19,831 bases of DNA from Microbotryum silenes-acaulis (Eukaryota > Basidiomycota > Microbotryomycetes > Microbotryales > Microbotryaceae): the NCBI GenBank assembly GCA_003665825.1, contig QPFY01000076.1:1-19831 (forward strand), written 5' to 3'. Below are positions 1-8,727 of this stretch, piece after piece; positions within the stretch are counted from its first letter, which is position 1, and each line of letters opens with the position of its first letter. The position numbers and the translations under genes are program-made. The notes under the pieces are model-generated. The model searched no databases, was not told the origin of the DNA, and saw only the letters and a program-made list of their open reading frames with translations.

Positions 1-110
1 GTGCACTGCTGAAATCCACTTGCTCGACGCTGAGGGCGCACAAGTCAAAAACCGCCAAATCGAGGTGCACGGGGAATTGCTCGTGCATTGCGAGATGGCA
101 GTGCAGCGTG
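1..110. repeat. Right edge of an 83/84-bp minisatellite array
   Basis: The window opens inside the minisatellite seen in full at 14422-14787. Bases 1-6 are the right arm of one near-palindrome, and the next runs from 65 to 88, about 82 bases on. The intervening text (ending in AAACCGCCAAATCGAG) matches the units of the right array. The 65-88 motif has the GGGG variant of its centre, the variant also found in the first unit of the right array, and its last base is T instead of C. After about 100 the unit decays. The array continues left of the window, so its copy number is unknown. Confidence 0.85.
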
Positions 111-163
111 AAACCCCGTGCACCGAGTAAGCCTGAGCCCCGAGCGCTGAACCGAGATTGGAT

Positions 164-186
164 CCGAAATGGGAAACCCATTTCGG
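164..186. repeat. Perfect 10-bp inverted repeat (hairpin) at a homology edge
   Basis: CCGAAATGGG (164-173), a spacer AAA, then CCCATTTCGG (177-186) form a perfect inverted repeat. The right arm is also the first sequence shared with the second copy of this element at 14938. The left arm is absent there. Confidence 0.8.
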
Positions 187-351
187 GCTTCGGCGTATCG
201 CTAGAGCTGAGCCACGGCAGACTTGAGGACTTGTAGACGTTGATAAGTTGATTGCAACTCTGTCACGATCACAGCTGGCTTATATAGGCTTGATTTGTCC
301 TATTCTGCGTTGTTTTTTCAGTATACTCAATTTTACTAGTCGTTGTGGCCT
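177..351. repeat. 175-bp minisatellite-associated segment, left copy
   Basis: This segment aligns without gaps to 14938-15112, at roughly 80% identity by eye. Shared landmarks are CACGGCAGACTTGAGGACTT, CTGTCACGATC, GTATACTCAATT and a terminal TTGTGGCCT. Both copies lie just downstream of the 83/84-bp minisatellite, so array and segment look like parts of one element. It is more AT-rich than the macrosatellite and includes a TATATA run near 282. No reading frame of note is present. Bases 352-380, between this segment and unit 1, are a junction with no recognised content. Confidence 0.8.
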
Positions 352-554
352 CGTCTGAGGCATGTCCGAGTCGACTTCAGCGCGCGCGCCAACGCTCCTG
401 TCCCTCTCCCACTCACTCGCCCGACCCGACTCGACTCAGCTCTGAAACCACTACACCACAACGCTCTCCCCACATCACCCAATCGGCAAGATGCAGCTCG
501 GCCACTCTCGACGGACGCTCGCAGTGTCCCTTCGTGCGGGCTGACGCAGGCACG

Positions 555-568
555 GTGCGACGTCGCAC
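555..568. promoter_or_regulatory. Invariant 14-bp palindrome, unit 1
   Basis: GTGCGACGTCGCAC is a perfect palindrome with a GACGTC centre, preceded by GCACG. The same 14 bases occur once at the same place in all four units although the flanks have diverged. A dimeric DNA-binding protein site is the simplest reading; bZIP proteins often use ACGT cores, but no family can be assigned. Confidence 0.6.
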
Positions 569-671
569 GACAAGACTATCAACAACTCCAACCTCGTCAT
601 CTGTGGCACGATACGCTCAACAGGTTGATCTGAAAGGGCGTGGTTACTTTCAGCTGCGTCGTAGCTTACGT

Positions 672-689
672 CGATGCATCGCTCGAGCG
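672..689. promoter_or_regulatory. Overlapping twin palindromes, unit 1
   Basis: CGATGCATCG (672-681) and CGCTCGAGCG (680-689) are each perfect palindromes and share CG. The second starts 125 bp after the start of the 14-bp palindrome. Both are preceded by GT and followed by GT-CTCGGTCGGACA; units 2-4 then read ACGTG, completing an E-box-like CACGTG that is CATGTG here. Confidence 0.5.
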
Positions 690-1279
690 TTCTCGGTCGG
701 ACATGTGCTCGGTCACCCAATCGCCTCGATCACCCTGTTCGCACTCTCGCTACTCGACCGATGGGTGTGGTGAGCCCTTCATTCAGATAGTCCTCAGCTC
801 TCGTCTCATTCGCTCACCTCATGTTTGTCTTTGCTGCTCACCACTCTAGTTCAGATCGCGCGTTTGCCGACTCGCTGGCATCCGAGCTTCGCACTGAACC
901 GCTCTGTGACTTGTACAAACATACTCTGCGATCGCAATGCACAACCCACATCAGCTCCATCGAGGAGACGCTCACCCTTCCCCGGGTCTCGAATCGATGC
1001 ATATGTCACTCGACCCACATCGCCGCACCCCGAACACCACTATCGACCGGTGACGATCTCCTCCGCCACCCCCACATCGTTCACTCTCGTCGACAAGATT
1101 GACCAATCGCACGAGTGCAATCACTCGCTGTCACATGTCTTTCTTCGAATCGAAGAGTCTCATCGACGCGGCAAGCTCAGGGTTTGTCGGAACATGTGAT
1201 GCACGACCCGACTGATTTCGTCGATGTCGAGATCCGAGACCTGCATCGGCTCGAGCACTTTCACTCCGTCTCAACCGCC

Positions 1280-2190
1280 CGCGACTTACTCAACCTCCCG
1301 CGCTTGTCAGCCAGCTCATCGAGTCATTCGTCCCAAGTCACTACGTCTCAACTCGTCGCTTCAAACATACCACATTCCAGCTCGCCTTCCTCGCCATCCA
1401 ACTTGATTGGACTTGCACGCTGGCTTTCAAGCTCGTCGATCGCATCATCCAATTGACTTTCGGGCAAAACTGTCGAGATTCGCCACGGAACACCTCGTCG
1501 CTTCACATTTTACTCGACCTCCATCCTACGTTGCGCAGGTTGAAGCGTCAAGACGCGACTCGAACTTCTTCGGATCGCTCGAATTGGGCCTCGAACTGTG
1601 ACAATTTTTCGCACTCTCAATCGACCTCGGCGCTTCGCTCGACCAGCTTGTTACGTGCGATCAGCATCCCACCTCTCCGATTTGCACGTTCGTACACGCT
1701 TCTGAAAGTCTGGTCATGCGGTCATGGACTGCGATTGGCGTCGCATGGCGCTCCACCTCCTCTCGCTTCGCTTCTTGCACTCACCTCCCAGGGTTTCGAC
1801 GAAATTGCTCGGCAGTTACTAAGCGAGCAAACGTCCGAACGGTCAGTGAGTGTCTTCAACCTGAAGGCATAATCTTCCTCCACACACAAGTGTGCAAGTC
1901 TCTTGCTCATGTTTGACTTTTGATTTGCTCCACCGGGTCTCAGATTTCTGCCTGCGCTCAAGTCGACTCTTTGGACTCCCATTTGCTCCCAACCGTTTCC
2001 AGTGCGTCTCCCGGAAGAAAGATCGTCCACCATTTCCAATTGGGATCGACAATCTCCTGGCGAAGCTTGCTTTGCTCGACCTCGACCTCCTCTCGATCGC
2101 CCTGACCTCAAAACTCAACTCGGTGCGACCGTTCGTTGAGGAGCGTGTAAGCTCTCATCTTTGCCGCTGCTGCCTCGCCCACTTGTCATT
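1280..2190. repeat. Half-repeat A of unit 1
   Basis: This ~900-bp stretch is a diverged direct copy of 2800-3690 at an offset near 1517. Shared landmarks are GGACTTGCACGCTGG, the ACGTTG context after a CACGGAAC block, CGCACTC-CAATC-ACCTCGGCG, TTTGCACGTTCGTACA, GCTCATGTTTGAC, CGACTCTTTGGACTCC and ACTCAACTCGGTGCGACC. The pair shows that the 5-kb unit itself arose partly by internal duplication. Confidence 0.8.
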
Positions 2191-2384
2191 CGCCGATCCT
2201 CGTACCACTCGACTCGACTCGACTTTCTTTCACTGCATGAAGACACGACGACGCAACGCTTTGCCGTCATGCCGAGACGTCACTTGCTCGGTACTTGCGG
2301 CTCGACCTTACCCGACCCGGCCCTTGATGTGTGACCCGGAATCGGCTAAGGCAAGGGGAACACACCCTCACCATCCCCAATTGG

Positions 2385-2853
2385 AACGACTCGATAACGA
2401 GCTCGAAGGTAGCTACAGTTGCGTCCGGGCTATGTCAATTGCTCACTTGAGCCCTCGGGACCGGAACTGCTCGACCTCGGACGACTCGCTCAGACCGCCC
2501 ACAGTGAGCTGTTTTGATCTGGGCTCTGGCTTGCGATTTGCACTCCTTGCTGATGAGACGAAGATATGCCGTGTCACCGCGTACTGCAGATCGTTGGTCA
2601 CGGAAGACCTGGAATGGGAGCGCTCACTCGAATGGACCTTCGCACGAATTCGCTCACACGCTCGCACGTCCCACAGCCGAGTTCGTGAATTACCATTCCT
2701 CGGTTTCTCTTGCGACAAGGTCCCAGCACGCAGACTAGTTGCGGCCTTCTCGCCACGGAGGTCCGCCGGAGATCCTAGCTCGCCCAGCAGCTTTCGAGCC
2801 GCTGCGAGCGGTTTGCTCGATCGCCCGCCCTCGTCATCCAGCTTGTCAAGGCA
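2385..2853. repeat. 469-bp near-identical tract shared with unit 2
   Basis: This tract matches 7191-7659 base for base with no indels. The differences I see are a cluster between about 2515 and 2537 and one substitution near 2824. Sequence on either side is clearly more diverged, so the boundaries are sharp: AACGAC on the left and GTCAAGGCA on the right. The stretch lies between half-repeats A and B and runs into the start of B. It carries the longest shared open frame of the array. Confidence 0.85.
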
Positions 2854-3690
2854 ACACAGACCGTCTGCGTTCATCTCATGGACCTCAACAACCACCTTCC
2901 CGCTCGTCTCCTTGCCGTCAAGTTGACCGGACTTGCACGCTGGGTTCCTACCTCGTCGATCGCACCGACAATCGACTTGCTGGCAAAGCTGTCAAGATTC
3001 CCCACGGAACGCCTCCTCATCCGTTCAAATCTACTCTAACACCGTCCTACGTTGGGCACGTGATCCGCACAGCAGGACTCGGGCTTTTCGGGCCACTCGG
3101 CGCTCGAATTCGGTGACGATCCTCGCACTCCCAATCAACCTCGGCGATTCGCTCGACCGGCTGGATATGTACAATCACCATCCCACCTCTGCGATATGCA
3201 CGTTCGTACAGACCTGGTTATTCGGTCGTGGATAGTCTTAGCGACGCACGGTGTTCCATCCCCTCTCGCTTGGTAGCGACGAACTCGTTTGCGGTCACTA
3301 AGCGCTCAAACGTCCGCAAGGTCAGTGCATGCCTTCAAATTGAAATGCTTTCCTTCCTCCACACCTCGTATTGCAAGTGTGTGCACTATCGCTCATGTTT
3401 GACGGTTGAATGCTCCACGGGCCTTAGTTTCCCAACTGCGCTCAACTCGACTCTTTGGACTCCGAACTGCTCGCAACCGTTTTCAGTCCGTCTCCCGGAA
3501 GAATGGTCGTCGACTCTTTCCAATTGAGGTTTCAGACGCTTTTGGCGGGACTTGCTCTGCTCGACTTTGAACTCCTCTCGATCGGTCCCGAACTAAAAAC
3601 TCAACTCGGTGCGACCGATCGTTCGTCGATGAGCATGCAGGCTCTCATTTTTGCCGCTGCTGTCTCCGCCACCCAAGACTCGATATTTGC
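2800..3690. repeat. Half-repeat B of unit 1
   Basis: Direct, diverged partner of 1280-2190. It ends in the ACTCAACTCGGTGCGACC text that also closes A, then continues into the conserved ~250-bp block starting at 3635. Equivalent B copies are at 7610-8540 and, truncated, at 18960-19706. Confidence 0.8.
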
Positions 3691-3882
3691 CGATGTCCTG
3701 TGCGAGGAGGCTTTTCCAACTATCCAAACTCTTGGGTGACCTAGCGCCCGGCCGGCTCGCCTCGAGATTGAGAACGAAGGACCACCTTGACTCTTTGCCC
3801 CACCGCTCAAGCGACGTTTGCTCCTTTCACTTCTTTCCCTACATTTCTGAGGTACGATCGCATGTGTTCCTCGATGCAATAC
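3635..3882. repeat. Highly conserved ~250-bp block, unit 1
   Basis: This block is almost the same in units 1, 2 and 3 (8478-8727 and 13560-13809); text such as GAGATTGAGAACGAAGGACC is identical in all three. A 2-bp indel (CTTGGGTG against CTTGTGGGTG) and, in unit 3, an extra base near 13782 break every reading frame, so conservation is at the DNA level and not in a protein. Confidence 0.8.
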
Positions 3883-5473
3883 CATTCGATCTTTGAGCTC
3901 ATGTGCGTGTCTGAGAACCTTGGATCTTCTTGACCCATTTTTGCCGGGTTTTCCTGCGGCCTCCGACATGGTTCTCGCGCAAACGACTCAATGGAATGTC
4001 TTGAATCAAATCTAACTTGAGCGCTGGACTACCAACTGCTGAACGCAATCAAAACTATATCGGAGTACGTCACAGTGACTCACTGGATTGATCGTATTCG
4101 TTGCTCATGTTGCCATGCGTACTCGTCGCTGCTGCCGACCGAGCTGACATGCCGCGGTCCGTTAGAGTGACCTTCAACCTTGCGATCGCATCCCTAGCCT
4201 TTACTACAGCCTTTTCACGACTCTAGCAAGTAAATAAGTGTGAAGAACAGCTGCTTGCAGTGGTACGTCGTGAATCAACACCGGAGGGTTTCTCGGCTTT
4301 CACGCAATGTCGAACCTCTGCGGCCGGCATCCCTCACCGACGAGCATGACTGAAAGTATGCTTTGACACTGAAAAGAAGCCCGTGGATTCTTCCGTCAAG
4401 GCTAAGAAATTCAACTATAAAGGTCCGCTTTCGATCGTCGAAGGATCACTGTCCGATCGACCAGCGAAAAGTAAAGGAGCCGAGTTTGCGCGATCGAGAG
4501 TATCTCCGAGTCCTTGCGCGACTTTTCAACTCGATCAGAAGTCGAAATTGACTTCAACACGGTGGTCATCATGTTGTAATAGGTCTGTCAACCGGAGTCA
4601 GACAGCTTGAAGCATGCTCCAATTCGAGTTGTATTGCTTGCAGCAGTGACCCGATTGAAAGGACCCGCTCGACCGAGATCGGGTGTGCTGCGGCATCACT
4701 TTTGCTTTTTGATCTCGGAGAACGGTGCCGAGGAAAATACTGCATCAACCTCCCAATTTAGCACGGCACGCCGATCGACCCGCCGCTTTTTCGCATATTC
4801 GAGTGTTCTCTGAGAGTGGGAAGCATTTGTCTGCAGGAGGGGCCAGTGAGAATGAGTCGATGCGTCACCCCGTGTCCTCGGCTGGGTAACGATCGAGTTT
4901 TTTCCGCCGACAGTGCTAACTGGACGATCTTCTCGGCGCCATCACCCCTGTATTATTTCAAACGCATGCCTTTTCACCGAAAAAGAGTCGTCAGATCGAC
5001 CTCACAGCGAACTACAATCATCGTCGAAGGCGTCCGAACAAAAACTTGTCCGCAAACGAAGTGCCGACCGCGTCATCTTTTCACCGACGATCTCTTGGAG
5101 GAACGCTACGCTCAAGCTGTGTTCACGCCGCTAGACATCACCTGAGAACTCAACCCACCTCTTAATGCATTTCACAGCATTGCGGTCTGCGAGCGCCCGA
5201 CTGAGATGTGCTTCAAAAACACGCTCCTGACTCTAAGTCTCGTCTACCATCGGGCGATGATCTCGCTCGTAATCGGACCAAAGAGCTGCTCCCGGATCAG
5301 AGGTGTTTTTCCTTAAATATTCCCACACGGCTCGTATCTATTTTGGGAACAGCTTTTGAGTAAAGAAATGACAAGCGTACAGGCGTGCTCAGTGACCCGG
5401 ACGATCGACCTCCTCCGACTCTCGCCACGGACGCCGGCGGCCGACTCGTTCAACGACCCACGCGGTGACCTCG
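3883..5473. repeat. Distal part of unit 1, no gene seen
   Basis: About 1.6 kb with weaker strand skew. It aligns along its length with 8728-10304 of unit 2 and with two pieces of unit 3 (13810-14332 and 15574-16159). Conserved islands include AAGAACAGCTGCTTGCAG near 4240, CCGACAGTGCTAAC at 4908-4921, CGACGATCTCTTGGAG near 5084 and TTTCACAGCATTGCGGTCTG near 5169. Open frames here are short and differ between units. Confidence 0.7.
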
Positions 5474-5575
5474 AGGTACTCGCTCTCTCTAGCCTTGAAG
5501 TGCCCTCGGATCCTTGCTCGATCTTCGAGTCTTAAAGTGCAACAGGTCGACTGGACTCGAGCAAATCGGAGACCG
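5474..5575. repeat. Conserved 102-bp block before unit 2
   Basis: It starts AGGTACTCGCTCTCTCTAG and ends CAAATCGGAGACCG. The same block precedes unit 3 (10305-10406, also 102 bp) and unit 4 (16160-16260). Its right half, around AAGTGCAACAGGTCGACTGG, is nearly invariant. It sits about 70 bp before the CG run of unit 2, but 120 bp before that of unit 3, where a decamer repeat intervenes. Confidence 0.75.
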
Positions 5576-5843
5576 AACTTTCGGCCAAGCGCGCCGAGCT
5601 TCGGGATAGTTCGGGATCTTTTGCGCGGTTAGCGACTTCGGACTCGCGCGCGCCAACGCCCCTTTTCCTCTCCCCACTCGCACCACTGGCCTCGACTCGG
5701 ACTCGGCACTGACCGCACCACGCCACAACTCGACGTCACATGCTTTCACATCGTTCCGATGCACCATGTAATCTGCAAGATGCATCTCGATCTCTCCCAA
5801 CTACAGCTCAACGTGTCACCTCAACCCGACTGATTCGGGCACG

Positions 5844-5857
5844 GTGCGACGTCGCAC
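5844..5857. promoter_or_regulatory. Invariant 14-bp palindrome, unit 2
   Basis: The same GTGCGACGTCGCAC as in unit 1, in the context GGGCACG-palindrome-AACACGG. It lies 199 bp from the unit start. The upstream ~170 bp is subtype B, so the site is retained across both subtypes. Confidence 0.6.
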
Positions 5858-5960
5858 AACACGGTTAACGACATGTCCAACATTGCCATCATCAATACGG
5901 TACAAATAAAACTGCACCCTGAGAGGGAGTGGTCACTTTCAGCAGCGTACTTGCTTGCGT

Positions 5961-5978
5961 CGATGCATCGCTCGAGCG
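5961..5978. promoter_or_regulatory. Overlapping twin palindromes, unit 2
   Basis: CGATGCATCG and CGCTCGAGCG overlap by CG exactly as in unit 1. The second starts 125 bp after the start of the 14-bp palindrome. A CACGTG follows about 14 bp downstream. Confidence 0.5.
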
Positions 5979-6539
5979 TACTCGGTCGGACACGTGCTTG
6001 GTCAGCGCATCGCCTCGTTGACCCCGGTCGCCCCTCTCGCTGCTCGACCGATGAATGTGGTGAGCTCTTCATTCAGATAGTATCCAGCGTCATCACATTT
6101 GCTCACCTCATGTCTTCTTTGCTGCTTATCACTCTTCAGATCGCGCGTTGGCCGACTCGCTGGCATCCGAGCCTGGCACCATACCACTCTGTGACTTGTA
6201 GGACCATACTCTGCGCATCTGTCATCAGCACCATCGAAGACATGATCAGCCTTCTTGAGGTCTCGCATCGATGCACACATCACTTGGTCCTCGTCGCCCC
6301 ATCGAACACCACTGTCGGCCTGGGACAATGTCCTCCGCCACCCCCACATCGTTCACTCGCGTTCTCAACGTCGACCGATCACTCGAATGCAACTCCTCAC
6401 GTCTCTTTTCGATCGAATCGAAGGGTCTCAACGATGCGGCAAGCCCGGGGTTTGTCGCATCTTCTGTTGCACAACTCGACTGGTTTTGTCAATGTCGAGA
6501 TCGGACACCTTCATCGGCTCAAGCACTTTCTCGACCGCG

Positions 6540-6960
6540 CCGCGAATCACTCAACCTCCCGCGCCCGTCATCCAGCTCTTCGAGTCATCCGTTCAAGGTC
6601 ACTACGTCTCAACTCGTCGCTCTAAACACCCCCCGAACTCGTTCGGCAGTCACAAAGCGAACCAACGTCCGAAAGGTCAGTGAGTGCCTGTAACCTGAAG
6701 GCTTTCCCTTCCTCCACCTCGTATGTGCAAGTCTGTGCCCTCTTGCTTATGTTTGACTTTTCTTTCGCTCCACCAGGTCATGGATTTTGGCCGGCGCTTA
6801 ACTCGACTCTTTAAACTCCGACTCGTTCGAAACCGTTTCTAGCTAGCTCTCATGGATGGACCTCGATCTCCTCTCGATCGGCCCTGACCGCAAAACTCAA
6901 CTCGGTGCGATTCGACGATGGTGAAAGCTCTTATCTTTGCGGCTGCTGCCTCCGCCACCC
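6540..6960. repeat. Half-repeat A of unit 2 with internal deletion
   Basis: The text ACGTCTCAACTCGTCGCTCT of half-repeat A jumps near 6631 straight to CGAACTCGTTCGGCAGTCAC, which in units 1 and 4 lies roughly 430 bp further along. A run of Cs sits at the junction. The remaining right part keeps its match to unit 4 (GTCAGTGAGTG, CTTTTCTTTCGCTCCACCAG). Confidence 0.7.
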
Positions 6961-7190
6961 ACGACTCGATATTAGCCGATCTCTCGCACCACTCGACACA
7001 ACTCGTCTTTTCTCTCACTGCGCGAAGACACGACGAAGCACCACCTTGCCGTCATGGTGAAACATCACTTCCTCGGTACATGCGGCTCGACCTTGCTCGA
7101 CCCGGCACTTGATGTGTCACCCGGAACTGGCTAAGGCAAGCGGAACTCATTCAGCAACTGCAACACTCTCACCATCACCAATCGGCTTTC

Positions 7191-7659
7191 AACGACTCGA
7201 TAACGAGCTCGAAGGTAGCTACAGTTGCGTCCGGGCTATGTCAATTGCTCACTTGAGCCCTCGGGACCGGAACTGCTCGACCTCGGACGACTCGCTCAGA
7301 CCGCCCACAGTGAGCTGTTTCGATCTTAGCTCTCACTTGCGACTTGCACTCCTTGCTGATGAGACGAAGATATGCCGTGTCACCGCGTACTGCAGATCGT
7401 TGGTCACGGAAGACCTGGAATGGGAGCGCTCACTCGAATGGACCTTCGCACGAATTCGCTCACACGCTCGCACGTCCCACAGCCGAGTTCGTGAATTACC
7501 ATTCCTCGGTTTCTCTTGCGACAAGGTCCCAGCACGCAGACTAGTTGCGGCCTTCTCGCCACGGAGGTCCGCCGGAGATCCTAGCTCGCCCAGCAGCTTT
7601 CGAGCCGCTGCGAGCGGTTTGCTCAATCGCCCGCCCTCGTCATCCAGCTTGTCAAGGCA
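7191..7659. repeat. 469-bp near-identical tract shared with unit 1
   Basis: Partner of 2385-2853 at an offset of exactly 4806 with no indel. The flanks differ: the left flank here resembles unit 4 (CATTCAGCAACTGCAACA), and the right flank switches to TCTGTCCGAAGCC. Confidence 0.85.
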
Positions 7660-8540
7660 TCTGTCCGAAGCCACTACATCTCAACTCGTCGTTCTCAACA
7701 TCCCGCATTCCCGCTCGCCGTCCTCGCCGTCCTCGCCGTTCAACTTGATCGGACTGCTTTCAACCTCTTCGATCGCATCATCCAATCGACCTTCCGGCAA
7801 AACTCTCGAGATTTGCCACAGACAACCTCCTCATCGCTGCACATCTTACTCGAACTCCTTATTACGTTGTGCATGTCGAAGGATAAAGTCCCGACTCGGG
7901 CTTCTCCGGACCACTCGGCGCTCGATTTCAGCGTCAGACCGTGACGATCCTTCGCACTCTCAATCGATCTCGGCGATTCGCTCGACCAGCATGATACGTG
8001 CGATCACCATCCCACCTCGGCGACTTGCACGTTCGTACATGCTTCACCAACTCTGGCCATGCGGTCATGGACCGCGCTCAATGACGCACGGTGTTCCATC
8101 CCTTCTCGCTTTCGCTTGTCACCTCGCTTGGTAGCGACGAACTCGTTTGCAGTCACTAAGCGCGCAAACGCCCGAAAGGTCAGTGCATACCCTCAGCCTA
8201 AAGTCCTTCCCTCCCTCTCGATGTCGTGTTGCAAGTGTGTGCACTATTGCTCATGTTTGACGGTTGATTTGCTCCACCAGGTCTTGGATTTCCGTCTGCG
8301 CTCAACTCGACTTTTGGACTCGGAACCGTTTCCAGTCCGTTTCCCAGAATAATGGTCGTCGCCTACTTGCGGATCCAGACTTTTTCGGCAGGACTTGCTC
8401 TGCTCAACGCTGATCTCCTCTCCATCGGCCCCGACCTCACAACTCAACTCGGTGCGACAGATGGCTTGTCGACGAGTATGCAGGCTCTCATCTTTGCCGC
8501 TGTTGTCTCCGCCACCCAAGACTCGATATTTGCCGATGTC
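7610..8540. repeat. Half-repeat B of unit 2
   Basis: It corresponds to 2800-3690 of unit 1. A 9-bp repeat (three copies of CTCGCCGTC) lies at about 7714-7740. The stretch near 7830-7965 (CTTATTACGTTGTGCATGTC, then CCCGACTCGGGCTTCTCCGG) is almost the same as 12895-13030 in unit 3, closer than either is to unit 1. Confidence 0.75.
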
Positions 8541-8727
8541 CTGTGCGAGGAGGCTTTTCCAACCATCCAAACTCTTGTGGGTGACCTAGCGCCCGGCCGG
8601 CTCGCCTCGAGATTGAGAACGAAGGACCACCTTGACTCTTTGCCCCACCGCTCGAGCGACGTTTACTCCTTCCAGTTCTTTCCCTCCATTTCTGAGGTAC
8701 GATCGCATGTGTTCCTCGATGCAATAC
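8478..8727. repeat. Highly conserved ~250-bp block, unit 2
   Basis: It corresponds to 3635-3882 with only a few substitutions and a 2-bp insertion near 8576. Confidence 0.8.

Larger units (their letters stand above)
381..5644. repeat. Macrosatellite unit 1 (subtype A)
   Basis: First of four direct repeats, phased on CGCGCGCGCC, which recurs at 5645, 10526 and 16328. It is the most complete unit, with both palindrome sites, both half-repeats, the conserved ~250-bp block and the distal part. It lacks the ~100-bp block that precedes units 2-4, because the minisatellite element occupies that place. In its first ~170 bp, around 820-960 and around 3990-4120 it matches unit 3 better than unit 2. 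The + strand of its first ~3.4 kb is C-rich: I count 26 C and 11 G in 2161-2220, against 13 C and 19 G in 4441-4500. The open frame at 1892-2926 is not credible as a gene because it crosses a repeat boundary and is broken in the other units. Confidence 0.9.

Noticed and set aside
1892..2926. 344-codon open frame on the + strand (and its 341-codon relative at 7109-8134)
   Set aside because: Low-complexity Ser/Arg/Pro/Leu text without domains. The frame crosses half-repeat boundaries and is broken by indels or stops in units 3 and 4. Only the faint codon pattern noted as a finding speaks for it.
3601..3969. Minus-strand open frames over the conserved ~250-bp block (also 8586-8870 and 13605-13922)
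   Set aside because: The peptides share pieces but are shifted against each other by 1- and 2-bp indels, so the DNA is conserved and the protein is not.
7714..7740. Three-copy CTCGCCGTC repeat as a separate element
   Set aside because: Too short, and typical of the C-rich background in this region; mentioned only within half-repeat B of unit 2.
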